DNA from: Lactiplantibacillus plajomi
GTDB taxonomy: Bacteria; Bacillota; Bacilli; Lactobacillales; Lactobacillaceae
Length of the DNA: 64,000 nt
Direction of reading: 5' to 3'
Assembly (NCBI RefSeq): GCF_005405405.1
Contig: NZ_BJDZ01000007.1
Span: forward strand, 60,990-124,989
Shown: positions 1 through 8,725 of the stretch, piece after piece
Position numbering within the stretch: position 1 is the stretch's first letter
Layout: each line of letters begins with the position of its first letter
Position numbers and translations under genes: made by a program
Notes under the pieces: model-generated
The model's input: the letters and a program-made list of their open reading frames with translations, nothing else
What the model was told of the DNA's origin: nothing
Database searches by the model: none

Positions 1-1
1 C

Positions 2-229
2 CGCAGTGTTCAGGGAAAGGGAATTGGGAGTCAGGTTTTAGCGTTGGTACCAACCCGCTTAGCCACCGTGGGGTTAACGGCGGTGGTGGCCTATATTTTC
101 TCTAGTAATATTCCAAGTATCAAATTATTTAAAAAGTTCGGTTATCAACAGTGGGGTTTCTTGCCGGGGGTCGCGGAACTGGCTGGTCGCAGTAATGATT
201 TGGTCATTATGGGTCAGCGTTTTGATTAA
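2..229 (+). CDS. GNAT family N-acetyltransferase, C-terminal part (5' end outside window)
   Basis: The reading frame is open from the left edge to a TAA at 227-229. It contains the acetyl-CoA binding signature QGKGIGSQVL near the edge, followed by SSNIPSIKLFKKFGY, the usual end of a GNAT fold where the last helix packs before the final strand. GNAT enzymes move acetyl from acetyl-CoA to an amine; the substrate cannot be told from this piece. A TTG at 44 could be read as a start, but it lies inside the conserved motif, so the gene begins upstream of the window. Confidence 0.8.
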   Translation, partial: RSVQGKGIGSQVLALVPTRLATVGLTAVVAYIFSSNIPSIKLFKKFGYQQWGFLPGVAELAGRSNDLVIMGQRFD

Positions 230-293
230 AATATGCTAATGAAAGGGTTTTCAAACGGCCGGATTACGAACAATCTATCTTTAGGAGGTAGGA

Positions 294-323
294 TTGCTAT
301 AAAAAACATGTTAAAATTATAAT
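294..323 (+). promoter_or_regulatory. Putative promoter for azlCD
   Basis: TTGCTA at 294-299 and a perfect TATAAT at 318-323 are separated by 18 bp. They lie upstream of the AzlC/AzlD pair. A short inverted repeat (ATGTCT/AGACAT, about 324-343) follows in the presumed leader. Confidence 0.45.
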
Positions 324-397
324 CGAATGTCTATGAAATTAGACATCAATGCATGTTGCTTGGATTCTTTGCTGGTATGGTACTGGAGGCATTCTTG

Positions 398-1150
398 GTG
401 AAAAAGAACGAGCCAAATTGGTTAATGGTATTACGAACGGTAATGCCACTCGGACTCAGCTATATCCCAATTGGATTAGCTTGTGGGGTCCTACTACACG
501 CGGCCGGGTTCAACCATCTACTGACGGGATTAATTTCAGTGATGGTCTTTTCCGGCGGCGCTCAATTTTTGATTGCATCGATGTTAACAATCAACGCACC
601 GATGACGACGATTATTTTGATGATGTTTTTCTTGGAATTACGGTACGCATTACTAGGTTCGAGCTTGTCCCGTTATTTGAAAGGGCAGCCGTTGCCGTTT
701 ATCTTAGGGTTCGCATTCTCAATGAATGACGAAAACTACGCCGTGAACTATTTGAAGTTCGCGACTGATAAACATTGGAAACCGAAACAGGCGTTACTTG
801 TTGAACATTACTCGTTACTGTTTTGGACGGTCAGCAACATTATCGGTAGTTTGATCGGTAGTGCGCTGACGATTGATTTGAAAGTCGTGGACTTTGCGCT
901 AACGGCCCTCTTTATTTATATGGCCATTATGCAAACTAAGAGTCGCTTAATCATTCTGGTTGCGACGTTATCCGGAGTTTTAACGATTTTCTTCTTAGTT
1001 TTGATGAAGAGCACGCTGGGGCTAGTGGTTGCCACTTTAATCGCCTCGCTGTGCGGGTACTTCATCGAACGTCATTTAGTAGAACATAAGCCAGAAAGTC
1101 ATTTGCTTTACAAGATTCACGATCCAACGCGACCGTTGGATGATAAGTAG
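398..1150 (+). CDS. azlC: AzlC family branched-chain amino acid export permease
   Basis: This is the large subunit of the AzlCD exporter, which moves branched-chain amino acids or their analogues out of the cell. Visible AzlC features are the N-terminal PLGLSYIPIGLACG stretch, the VFSGGAQFLIAS segment and ELRYALLGSSLS, with about six hydrophobic segments. I place the start at GTG 398 because GGAGG lies 8 nt upstream (385-389); an ATG at 353 would add 15 residues but has no ribosome binding site. The length (250 aa) is normal for the family. azlD follows after 19 nt, so the two are co-transcribed. Confidence 0.9.
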   Translation: MKKNEPNWLMVLRTVMPLGLSYIPIGLACGVLLHAAGFNHLLTGLISVMVFSGGAQFLIASMLTINAPMTTIILMMFFLELRYALLGSSLSRYLKGQPLPFILGFAFSMNDENYAVNYLKFATDKHWKPKQALLVEHYSLLFWTVSNIIGSLIGSALTIDLKVVDFALTALFIYMAIMQTKSRLIILVATLSGVLTIFFLVLMKSTLGLVVATLIASLCGYFIERHLVEHKPESHLLYKIHDPTRPLDDK

Positions 1151-1169
1151 GGTGTAGAGGAGTTTTCTT

Positions 1170-1520
1170 ATGCAATCTGTCAGTTCGATGAGTAGTATTG
1201 AACACTTTTGGTTAGTCATCTTCTGTGCGATCGTGGCGTTCATCCCACGGTTCTTCCCGCTCCTGTTCTTTACGAAGCGGGCTATTCCGGAGTGGTTTAA
1301 CGAGTGGATGCGGTTCGTGCCGGTCTCACTGTTCACCGCGTTGGTGGTCAAAAGTGTCTTCATCGATAGCAAGTATCACATTATGACGTCTGGCAACCTC
1401 GGGATGATCATTTCGGCCATCCTAGTTGGTTTCGTCGCTTACCGAACCCGATCAATGACCCTTTCGGTGGTTATCGGCCTGGTTTCAGTGATGATATTCG
1501 TCTTGCTGTTTCACATATAA
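1170..1520 (+). CDS. azlD: AzlD domain protein, small subunit of branched-chain amino acid exporter
   Basis: This 116-aa hydrophobic protein has four predicted membrane segments and the AzlD hallmarks: an early RFFPLLFF segment, then RFVPVSLFTALVVKS. It is the partner of AzlC; the two form one exporter. A GAGGAG motif precedes the ATG. A terminator follows directly, making azlCD a two-gene operon. Confidence 0.88.
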   Translation: MQSVSSMSSIEHFWLVIFCAIVAFIPRFFPLLFFTKRAIPEWFNEWMRFVPVSLFTALVVKSVFIDSKYHIMTSGNLGMIISAILVGFVAYRTRSMTLSVVIGLVSVMIFVLLFHI

Positions 1521-1532
1521 ACGTAACTGTAA

Positions 1533-1564
1533 GGGACTGGAACAATTACCGGTTCTTTTTTTGT
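1533..1564 (+). terminator. Rho-independent terminator after azlCD
   Basis: An 8-bp stem (GGGACTGG with CCGGTTCT, including G-T pairs) around an 8-nt loop is followed by a T run. Confidence 0.7.
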
Positions 1565-1593
1565 ATCTTGGTCCGTAAAAGGGAGGCGCGAAA

Positions 1594-2313
1594 ATGGCGT
1601 GGGTATTGGTCTTATTACCGGCTGCTTTGGCCGGCTTGGTACAGGGATTAACGGGATTTGGTGCGGCGATTATTATGATGATTTTCTTACCACAACTGAT
1701 GCCGATTGCCCAGGGCGCGGGGGTTGCCGGCGTGGCGATGCTGGCAGTTGTTGGCCCGATGGCGTGGCGGTATCGACGCGCGGTCAGGTGGCGCCGTATC
1801 CTAGTGCCGTTCGTGATTTATGCCAGTGTGGCCATTTGGGCGGTCCACTTGGGCAAAACGCTGGATGTGCAACTGTTGCGACGACTGCTCGGGGGATTGT
1901 TGTGTGTGTTGGCGGTTTACTTTACGTTCAATAAACGCGCGAGTCACCAGCACTATCCGTGGCCGGTTGCCGGCGCGTTTATGATGATTTCCGGCTTTTT
2001 CAACGGGTTGTTTGGTATCGGTGGGCCGTTGATGGCGCTGTATTCTCTATCCTTATCCGATGACGATCCGGCGGCCTACTTGGGCAACTTGCAGGCGTTC
2101 TTTTTCATCGACGTGATTGGAATTACCCTAGTACGAATTGGAAACGGTATCTTAACGCCGACCCAGCTACCGGCAATCGGCTTGGGCCTACTCGGTGCCT
2201 TTAGTGGGGCGTGGCTGGCGGCCCGTATCTTGCCGAAATTACCCATGGCGGTCGTCCGCCAGGGAATTTACCTGTTTATTGGGTTAAGTGGGATTTATTA
2301 TTTATTCTTTTAG
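1594..2313 (+). CDS. TauE/SafE family (sulfite exporter/organic anion) permease
   Basis: A 239-aa integral membrane protein with about eight hydrophobic segments. It has the two TauE/SafE half-motifs: an N-terminal GLVQGLTGFGAAI and a second GFFNGLFGIGGPLMALY near residue 130. Family members export sulfite, sulfoacetate or other small anions; the substrate here is unknown. It has its own GGGAGG ribosome binding site 9 nt before the ATG and sits between two terminators, so it is probably monocistronic. Confidence 0.85.
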   Translation: MAWVLVLLPAALAGLVQGLTGFGAAIIMMIFLPQLMPIAQGAGVAGVAMLAVVGPMAWRYRRAVRWRRILVPFVIYASVAIWAVHLGKTLDVQLLRRLLGGLLCVLAVYFTFNKRASHQHYPWPVAGAFMMISGFFNGLFGIGGPLMALYSLSLSDDDPAAYLGNLQAFFFIDVIGITLVRIGNGILTPTQLPAIGLGLLGAFSGAWLAARILPKLPMAVVRQGIYLFIGLSGIYYLFF

Positions 2314-2320
2314 GACAAAT

Positions 2321-2365
2321 AAAAATGGCGATTTACCGCGGTGAGGTGGTAAATTGCCATTTTTG
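2321..2365. terminator. Bidirectional terminator between convergent genes
   Basis: AAAAATGGCGATTTACC pairs with GGTAAATTGCCATTTTT, one mismatch in 17. A-tract and T-tract on either side allow use by both the permease (+) and the reductase (-). Confidence 0.85.
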
Positions 2366-2379
2366 AGTTGAATTGTTTT

Positions 2380-3915
2380 TTAGTTAGCTGCGGCTTGTTG
2401 ACCAGCTAAGCGGCCGAACGTTTGCGCGTGACTAGCAGCTAAACCGGGAACCCGGTCCGGATAACTGCCGAAGAAGAAGCCACCACTATCGTTACCCGCG
2501 GCGTACAAGTGACCGATGGGATCGTATTGATCATTCAGCACCTCCATCTGCTTATTGACGCGTAGGCCGTCAAACGTGCAGAGAATCCGGCCACCGAGAA
2601 TGCAGCCGTAGTAAGGCTTTTTATCGATTGGCGTTAGGCGGAACGGCTCCTTACCGAAGTCCTTATCGAAGTTATTAACGACTTGTTGATTATTATGAGC
2701 AACTGATTGCTTAACGTTTTCAACGGGTAAGTGTAACTTTTCTGCTAATTCTTCAATTGTATCGGCTTTCACGACCAACCCTTTTTTGACGTACTGTTCA
2801 GTATCTTCACGTAATTTTTGTGCGCTGGCCATGTAACCAGGGAACCCAACCCGGGCGCAACCAAGCATGTGGAATTGCTTGGCGTATTCATCAAAATTAT
2901 CGTCCCAAATCATGCTGTATAAGTAACCTGGTTGTTTGCTAGCAGCGTTAACAATGAACTGGTAAGGGACGGATTCGTTGGCGAAGCGTTCACCGCGCAT
3001 GTTCAACTTGAGCAATGGATGACTCCCGAGCCATAACCAGTCTTGATAGGTCGCGGTTTGCACGTACATGTCATCAGTCTTAGTCCCGATTGGTACTAAG
3101 CCACGGTCAAAAATACATTCAGCAGGCTCTTCGTCTTTAAGCGCACCAACGTTTAATGCGGAAGTAATCCCAGCACCGTTGTTGCGGGGGCTGTCATTAA
3201 AGACGTTCTTCTTAAGCGCCAATGGATTCCATTGCTTTAACAAATCCTTGTTAGCGGAGTAACCACCAGTACAAAGAATGACCCCCTTGGTGGCGTTGAC
3301 CTGCACGTATTCATCCTTAGCCAAGTCTTTTACGATTGCACCCGTGACTTGATTATTAGAGGTTAGTAGCTTAACTAACGCAGTGTTAAATTGTAAGTTG
3401 ACGCCCATCGAGTCAACTTTTTCTTGGAACCATTTACCGTAAGAAGTAAACGTCTTATCGTCAATCGTTGGATCGTTTTCAGTTGGGAAGCCTTGGTAAG
3501 CTGAACTAGTGACCATGGCGTCGGGTTCAGAACGAAGGTGGGCACCGTTGGGCTTTAAGATGTTGTCTTCGACCCAGTTCACGGCTTCGGCACTATGGTT
3601 GGCCCAATGGTAGATCAGACCTTCATCGACGTTGTGCTGTGCGAATGCGGCTAAGTATTCGACTAAATCGTACTTATTAATGGTTAAACCGGCACGCTTT
3701 TGGGCGTTGGTGCCGACACCGCCAAGGCCGACCCGCATCAGATTAATGCTGGCTTCTTTTTCGATTACCATTACATCGGCGTGCTTTTCAGCGGCGGCCG
3801 CGGCGGCCATCATCCCGGCGTTCCCGGCACCAACGACCAGTACTTCGGTATTAACGGTCCGTTTAACATCATCTTCGGTAACTTGGTAATGATCAACATT
3901 TGCTAATTTTGACAT
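2380..3915 (-). CDS. FAD-binding protein, fumarate reductase/urocanate reductase-like flavoprotein
   Basis: A 511-aa soluble flavoprotein of the FAD_binding_2 superfamily. The dinucleotide-binding motif GAGNAG is near residue 30, and GLGGVGTNAQ follows about 35 residues later. The C-terminal end has AAGNDSGGFFFGSYPDRVPG and GLAASHAQTFGRLAG, as in fumarate/urocanate/3-oxosteroid reductases. There is no heme or FMN domain, so electrons must come from a partner or free flavin. The substrate is not determinable. It is transcribed divergently from a LysR regulator, which probably controls it through the palindrome at 3984-4001. AGGGC precedes the ATG. Confidence 0.82.
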   Translation of the reverse strand: MSKLANVDHYQVTEDDVKRTVNTEVLVVGAGNAGMMAAAAAAEKHADVMVIEKEASINLMRVGLGGVGTNAQKRAGLTINKYDLVEYLAAFAQHNVDEGLIYHWANHSAEAVNWVEDNILKPNGAHLRSEPDAMVTSSAYQGFPTENDPTIDDKTFTSYGKWFQEKVDSMGVNLQFNTALVKLLTSNNQVTGAIVKDLAKDEYVQVNATKGVILCTGGYSANKDLLKQWNPLALKKNVFNDSPRNNGAGITSALNVGALKDEEPAECIFDRGLVPIGTKTDDMYVQTATYQDWLWLGSHPLLKLNMRGERFANESVPYQFIVNAASKQPGYLYSMIWDDNFDEYAKQFHMLGCARVGFPGYMASAQKLREDTEQYVKKGLVVKADTIEELAEKLHLPVENVKQSVAHNNQQVVNNFDKDFGKEPFRLTPIDKKPYYGCILGGRILCTFDGLRVNKQMEVLNDQYDPIGHLYAAGNDSGGFFFGSYPDRVPGLAASHAQTFGRLAGQQAAAN

Positions 3916-3983
3916 TGTAAGCCCTCCAAATTGTGAAATGATAAATTAATAATAACTATTTTAAAAACTGAACAAACAGTATC

Positions 3984-4001
3984 AGCGATATTGATATCGC
4001 T
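3984..4001. promoter_or_regulatory. 18-bp perfect palindrome, candidate LysR operator
   Basis: AGCGATATTGATATCGCT is a perfect inverted repeat (8-bp arms, 2-nt centre) in the 180-bp gap between the divergent reductase and LysR genes. Its place and symmetry fit the primary recognition site of the LysR-type regulator at 4096. Confidence 0.7.
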
Positions 4002-4095
4002 TACATCGTTAAAATTATCACGATTGTCTGGTGGCGTGAAACGCAAAAATGTTATTATTAATAAGGAAAACTGATTACTGGGGAGGTGCGCTGCG

Positions 4096-4989
4096 GTGAA
4101 CGTGGATCATTTAAAAGTATTTGTGAACTTGGCGGAGACGTTGAACTTCTCGTTAACGGCGAAAACGCTGAATTTGTCACAGTCGGCCGTCTCTCAAGCG
4201 ATTAAATCAATCGAAAATGAACTTGGGTTTACGTTGTTTAAACGGACTAAGCGCAAGGTAACGTTAACGAATAGTGGCCGGTTATTCTACCAAAGAACGG
4301 TCACGATTCTGAGTAACTTGGAAAAGGCCGTGGTCGATAGTCGTGAGGTATATCAGCGAGAACGCAGTACTTTAACGGTTGGAACGACGGGGACGAGTTT
4401 TGAATCGCATGCTTTGCCACGGCTCATTAAGCAGTATCGAGCGGCTTATCCGGACGTTAAATTATACTTGGAGTACTTTGATCATAATCAGTTAAAACAG
4501 CATCTGCAAAACCAAGAATGTGACGTTATTTTTACGACTCATGATGACTTATACGATACGCCGGCAGTGCAATTTACTAAACTGTTGGACGGTTACTTTT
4601 GTGCACTAGTCCCGACCGAAAATCCGTTATGTCGGTTAAAACGGGCGCCGATCAATACGTTTGACGGTCAAAATTTAATCTTACTTAACGAGGGCTGGTG
4701 TCCACCGGAACAGCTAAAATTTCAGCGCTATTTACAGGCGACGATTAGTGACGCTACGATAACCTTTGTGGATAACGTGGCGGTGGCCAATACAATGGTT
4801 GAAGCCGGGCTAGGCATTTGCTTTATGCCAAACTTTATTAGTTGTACTAATCAGCAATCGTTTGAAATTGTCCCGGTGGATTATCCGGTTGAATTGGCTT
4901 ATGGTGTTGGAACGATGGATAAGTTGATCAATCAGGCGGCAGCAAGTTTTGTTGCCTGGTTAAAGAAGCAGCATTTAACGGACAAATAA
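4096..4989 (+). CDS. LysR family transcriptional regulator
   Basis: A 297-aa regulator with the standard two parts. Residues 1-60 form the winged HTH (LKVFVNLAETLNFSLTAKTL, then LSQSAVSQAIKSIENELG and LFKRTKRKVTLT). Residues 90-290 are the periplasmic-binding-like effector domain. The start is GTG at 4096 behind GGGGAGG. It likely senses the substrate or product of the divergent flavoprotein reductase at 2380-3915 and binds the palindrome between them. Confidence 0.92.
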   Translation: MNVDHLKVFVNLAETLNFSLTAKTLNLSQSAVSQAIKSIENELGFTLFKRTKRKVTLTNSGRLFYQRTVTILSNLEKAVVDSREVYQRERSTLTVGTTGTSFESHALPRLIKQYRAAYPDVKLYLEYFDHNQLKQHLQNQECDVIFTTHDDLYDTPAVQFTKLLDGYFCALVPTENPLCRLKRAPINTFDGQNLILLNEGWCPPEQLKFQRYLQATISDATITFVDNVAVANTMVEAGLGICFMPNFISCTNQQSFEIVPVDYPVELAYGVGTMDKLINQAAASFVAWLKKQHLTDK

Positions 4990-5022
4990 AAACTGGGGTG
5001 GCCGTTAAGCCATCCCAGTTTT
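4988..5022. terminator. Bidirectional terminator
   Basis: AAAACTGGGgTGGC pairs with GCCAtCCCAGTTTT around a 6-nt loop, between the convergent LysR and HTH genes. Confidence 0.85.
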
Positions 5023-5023
5023 C

Positions 5024-5458
5024 CTAATTATCGGAAGTGATTGTCCCCAATCCGTACCGAAATAACAGTTCATCCGTACGGTTGATGTCAAATTTTTGGT
5101 TGAGTGCGAAGATCACTAGTGCGTCCCATTCATCCTTGGCGTACAGCTCGGCATAGCCGGTTCGGCGTAACATGGTATTCAACTCGGCAACGGTTAGACT
5201 GAAGCCAAAGCCGAGGGCAATCATGCGGGCGCGGCTTGGGCGGCGTTTGCCATCAAAATATTGATAGCCGGTGGTCGCGCCCAAGTTAGCTTGCCGGATG
5301 ACTTCGCTTTTAGTGGTCTGTTTAATCTTTAGCAACTCTTCTAAGTATTCGGCCGGGACGGTATGAATAAAGTTATCTTGCATTTTAGTCATAAATTCCT
5401 TAGCCCCATGCGCTTTCTTGATTTCGTTAAACATTTCTTTGGTTGACCGTTCAGGCAT
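5024..5458 (-). CDS. HTH (XRE-like) domain protein near a Ser/Thr kinase
   Basis: 144 aa. The centre (residues 45-110) reads as a compact HTH unit: LLKIKQTTKSEVIRQANL, then GYQYFDGKRRPSRARMIALG and LNTMLRRTGYAELY. This pattern is seen in Firmicutes HTH proteins encoded near protein kinases. The C-terminal third (DALVIFALNQKFDINRTDELL) looks like a further helical unit. GGAGG precedes the ATG. It is the last gene of a minus-strand group with 5502 and 6051, which diverges from the kinase at 6478. A link with the kinase is inferred from position only. Confidence 0.65.
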   Translation of the reverse strand: MPERSTKEMFNEIKKAHGAKEFMTKMQDNFIHTVPAEYLEELLKIKQTTKSEVIRQANLGATTGYQYFDGKRRPSRARMIALGFGFSLTVAELNTMLRRTGYAELYAKDEWDALVIFALNQKFDINRTDELLFRYGLGTITSDN

Positions 5459-5501
5459 AGTACCCCTCCTAATATCAATGTCGATATTAGTTTACCAGAA
5501 A

Positions 5502-6041
5502 TCATTGTAATTTAAAGGTGACGTGTTTATCGTTGAACGAATCGGGGGAGTAAATTAACTCGACCTGACCGTCCTTTTTAGCCTGGCCGGTCATAACGCC
5601 GGTAACGTGTCCGCCGGCGGCTAGGTCGCCGCTATCTAGATCATCGTCGTTCTTGGTATTGACTTCGTCGAGGTCGGTTTTATTACCATCAGACTTGATT
5701 TGAAAATCGTACGAGTCGTAACTTTCTTCGTCCTCACCGACATTTTTCAACGTTACTTTGACGACGTAGTATTGATTACCACTTTTAGGGGTCGAAATGT
5801 CGTCGTCGATGTCGGAAGTGGGTGTCACGCTGTTAACGGTTAGTTTCATGTTATCAATGGTAGCGCTGTCGCCAACTTTATACAGACTCTTTTTCTGCTG
5901 CTTTGGCTTGGCGGATGAGGCTGAAGCTGGCTTGCGGGTGCTGCTGGCGCTGTCATCATCCGGGCTGAAGAGCGCGACGACTAAAAATAGGGCAACGATG
6001 CCTAGCAGCCAAACCCACCACTTTTTATACCAAGGTTTCAT
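5502..6041 (-). CDS. DUF4352-like membrane-anchored extracellular protein
   Basis: 179 aa. The N-terminus KKWWVWLLGIVALFLVVALF is one membrane anchor, followed by a Ser/Lys-rich linker (about residues 30-52). A beta-rich domain then carries the DUF4352 pattern: 'YKVGDSATIDNMKLTVNSV' and 'QYYVVKVTLKNVGEDEES'. Such domains are immunoglobulin-like and face the cell exterior. It has no lipobox. It lies 9 nt downstream of the small membrane protein gene at 6051-6419, so the two are co-transcribed. Confidence 0.7.
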   Translation of the reverse strand: MKPWYKKWWVWLLGIVALFLVVALFSPDDDSASSTRKPASASSAKPKQQKKSLYKVGDSATIDNMKLTVNSVTPTSDIDDDISTPKSGNQYYVVKVTLKNVGEDEESYDSYDFQIKSDGNKTDLDEVNTKNDDDLDSGDLAAGGHVTGVMTGQAKKDGQVELIYSPDSFNDKHVTFKLQ

Positions 6042-6050
6042 TATTAAGAC

Positions 6051-6419
6051 CTACTTTCTGAGGGCTAAGCCGCCGGCGATGAGAATTAACAGGCCGCTTA
6101 GAATACCGAAGTAACTGACCAGAATAAAGTTTAATACCCCGCAAATAATAATGAACCAGCCCATCAAAACATGATTGCGGTTAATCAGAGCGGCAAAAAC
6201 GATGGCTAACGCTGAGACGAGGATGCAAGCAATTCCTAAGCCATTAACTTCTCCGGCCCCGCTAGCCCCAAACGCGCTCCCAATACTGCCGATGGTCAGG
6301 GCAAGGAAGCCACCGATCATACCGAAAATGCCACCAATAATGCCTAGGACTAATTCGGCGGTGCGGGAACGAGGTTGAGTGGTGGTGGCAGTTGATTCTA
6401 CTTCATTTGATTTTGACAT
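6051..6419 (-). CDS. DUF4064-like small membrane protein
   Basis: 122 aa with a Thr/Ser-rich cytoplasmic N-terminus and about four hydrophobic segments rich in glycine (LVLGIIGGIFGMIGGFLAL, LGIACILVSALAIVFAALI, GLLILIAGGLALRK). This matches small DUF4064-type membrane proteins. It precedes the DUF4352-like gene in one operon and diverges from the kinase gene with only about 60 bp between starts, so promoters overlap. GGAGG lies before the ATG. Confidence 0.6.
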   Translation of the reverse strand: MSKSNEVESTATTTQPRSRTAELVLGIIGGIFGMIGGFLALTIGSIGSAFGASGAGEVNGLGIACILVSALAIVFAALINRNHVLMGWFIIICGVLNFILVSYFGILSGLLILIAGGLALRK

Positions 6420-6477
6420 TATAATTCCTCCAAGGTTATAGTTAAGGTTAATGTTATAAAACGGAAAGGATGTGCTG

Positions 6478-7518
6478 GTGATGTTACCGATTGTACAAGC
6501 GATGCAAACCTTGACCGCGGCGGATTACCAGCCGCTTGGGCCACTAGTTAACGGCCGCGAGTTTCCAATGTTGGTCAAGAAGGATCAGGTTGTTTCAGTC
6601 GCTAAGCTCACTACCATGGATACGTTACCGGTGCTCCAAACGCTATTTGAACACCCGGTGATTCGGATGCCGAAGCTGCAGCGGTTATTACCGATGGAAG
6701 ATTACGTGGTCACCGTTGAAACGCTCATTAATGGTGAGACATTGGCCGACCGGCTGACGAAGCAAGGTCCGCTGGCCAGTCCGGTTGTTCAAACCATTGC
6801 GACGGATGTCCTAGAAACGTTAGCGGCACTGGCCGCTTTAAATATCGTGCACCGCGACATTAAGTTAAGTAATTTGATGTTGGTAAACGGGCACTGTTTC
6901 GTCATTGACGTGAACGCTGCCCGTGAGTTTCACACGGCGCAGTCAACGGATACGCGGTTGCTCGGAACGAGCGGCTTTGCGGCACCTGAAAATTACGGCT
7001 TTGCACAGACGGACCAGCGAAGCGATATTTACGCGTTAGGTATCGTACTGAACTGCTTACTAACTGGTAAGCTTCCGACTGACTCACAGACGATTCAGCG
7101 GACCCTGACCACCGTTGCACCTTGGCGACAGATCATTGCAAAGGCGACGGCGCTTGATCCCGAGCAGCGTTACCAGACAGCGGAAGCGATGCGCCAAGCC
7201 ATCAACGGGCAGTCACCGCGACCGACCACCGGCCAGTTGTTCAAGACGTTCTGGCACCAACACCGGGTCATGATTATTCGGAGCGGCTGGTTGGTTTACA
7301 CGCTCTGGTGGTGGCTGCTACTCCTGATTGGTTTGGATCAATCCGGGTGGTCGGCGAAGTGGCAGATGTGGTGGATTGATTTCATCCTGTTTGGATTACC
7401 AGTCTTAGCACATTACTTGAATTTAAGGTTGTACCGCCATTGGCCTAATGTCAGAAGGTACCGGGTCTGGCTGCGCGCTGGCGAGACCATCGTTATCTTG
7501 ATGTTATTAGGTCTGTAA
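6478..7518 (+). CDS. Membrane-attached Hanks-type serine/threonine protein kinase
   Basis: 346 aa from GTG 6478 (GGAAAGG 8 nt upstream; ATG 6481 is also possible). The kinase domain fills residues 1-245: catalytic loop IVHRDIKLSNLML with Asp, Lys and Asn in place, metal-binding loop DVN in place of DFG, then GFAAPENYGF and the RSDIYALG helix. The N-lobe glycine loop is poorly conserved; the lysine is probably in VSVAKLT. After the kinase come two or three membrane segments (TLWWWLLLLIGL, FILFGLPVLAHYL). It lacks PASTA repeats and so differs from the housekeeping PrkC/StkP kinase. It is divergent from the 6419-5024 group. Confidence 0.85.
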   Translation: MMLPIVQAMQTLTAADYQPLGPLVNGREFPMLVKKDQVVSVAKLTTMDTLPVLQTLFEHPVIRMPKLQRLLPMEDYVVTVETLINGETLADRLTKQGPLASPVVQTIATDVLETLAALAALNIVHRDIKLSNLMLVNGHCFVIDVNAAREFHTAQSTDTRLLGTSGFAAPENYGFAQTDQRSDIYALGIVLNCLLTGKLPTDSQTIQRTLTTVAPWRQIIAKATALDPEQRYQTAEAMRQAINGQSPRPTTGQLFKTFWHQHRVMIIRSGWLVYTLWWWLLLLIGLDQSGWSAKWQMWWIDFILFGLPVLAHYLNLRLYRHWPNVRRYRVWLRAGETIVILMLLGL

Positions 7519-7590
7519 AGGTTAATCACGAGTACGTTATTTAGAATAACCAAGTTTATATAAATAATCTTATGCTGGGTGCATAATTTA

Positions 7591-7630
7591 AAAACCTCCG
7601 CTTAATTTAGGTTAGCTGGAGGTTTTATTG
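7591..7630 (+). terminator. Terminator after kinase gene
   Basis: AAAACCTCC and GGAGGTTTT, 9-bp perfect arms with an 18-nt loop, followed by TATTG rather than a long T run. Confidence 0.6.
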
Positions 7631-7747
7631 TTGTGTCAAAGTTAAGGTAAATATTTGAATATGGCCCGAATCCTATGTTACAATACCACTCATTGCTGAT
7701 TTGATTACAATAATATATGGAAATGAATATAAGAAAGGAATATTATT

Positions 7748-8665
7748 TTGATTACGATAAAAAAACGCTATTTAAGGTATCTCTGTGGCTTGGGATTTAT
7801 TTTAGCAATGGTTGGCGTTGCGACCCTTTTTCAAGATACGGAGCTGATTTTGCCTGAAATTGGCGCGTTAACGGCTGGAACCTGGCTGTATCGAAAGCCG
7901 ACCTGGATTCAACAACCGTTTAAATTATTCTTAGTACCTTCCGGAACCGCAGTAATCGGGTTCTTCATTAATAAAATGGCCTGGTCCTACCCGTTAAAAG
8001 TCGCTGTTGGGGTGGCACTGATGCTTGGGTTGATGAAAGTTCTACGCTCTAATTTAGCCCCGGCATTTGCAACCGGGTTGTTACCAATTATCATTAATGC
8101 GACGCACTGGTCATTTATTGTCGCCATTTTCTTTTGGACATTGAGCTTGATGACGGGAGTTTTCCTGATCAATCATCGCAATGGTAAGCCGGTCATGAAT
8201 AAACAAACGATTAAGCCGCTACAGATGCTCGGCTTTGGCGCGTTAGTGGCGACGTGGGTCGTAATGGTATGGTTATTAGGACAACCGCAGATGGCCGCCA
8301 TTCCACCAGTAATCGTGGTCTTGTTTGAGGCAATCCAAAGTCCCACTTACTCGACGAAACTGGCTGGTAAGCAGTGGGTCGCGCTGGTTGGCGCGGCGTC
8401 GCTTGGCGTTGGCATTCACTGGCTGACGGCTTCATGGCTATTGACCACGGTGATCGCGTTGCCACTGGTTTGCGTGTTATTAGCGGTTTTAAAGTTACGC
8501 TTACCGGCCGCGTACGCCTTTCCACTACTAGCGTTAGTGTTACCAACTAACATGGAAACGACGCTGCCGATTGCGGCGGCCGGTTCGGCGACCCTATTCT
8601 TGGGTGGCTTATTACTCTACCGGACACTGGTAGATTGGCTGATTCCGGCAATGATTCACGAATAG
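7748..8665 (+). CDS. Polytopic membrane protein of unknown function
   Basis: 305 aa with about nine hydrophobic segments and no soluble domain. The segment LILPEIGALTAGTWLYRKPTW and a later AAIPPVIVVLFEAIQSP (a second half, residues 185-205) suggest an internally repeated transporter-like fold. I do not recognise the family securely; HPP-type or aromatic acid exporter-type membrane proteins are possible. TTG start with GAAAGGA 8 nt upstream. Terminators on both sides make it a single-gene unit. Confidence 0.6.
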   Translation: MITIKKRYLRYLCGLGFILAMVGVATLFQDTELILPEIGALTAGTWLYRKPTWIQQPFKLFLVPSGTAVIGFFINKMAWSYPLKVAVGVALMLGLMKVLRSNLAPAFATGLLPIIINATHWSFIVAIFFWTLSLMTGVFLINHRNGKPVMNKQTIKPLQMLGFGALVATWVVMVWLLGQPQMAAIPPVIVVLFEAIQSPTYSTKLAGKQWVALVGAASLGVGIHWLTASWLLTTVIALPLVCVLLAVLKLRLPAAYAFPLLALVLPTNMETTLPIAAAGSATLFLGGLLLYRTLVDWLIPAMIHE

Positions 8666-8679
8666 TAATAGGAGTTTAT

Positions 8680-8725
8680 AAAAATGGCATGACTAGAATA
8701 ATAATTTTAGTCATGTCATTTTTTA
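8680..8725 (+). terminator. Terminator
   Basis: AAAAATGGCATGACTA pairs with TAGTCATGTCATTTTTT, 13-nt loop and T run. Confidence 0.8.
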
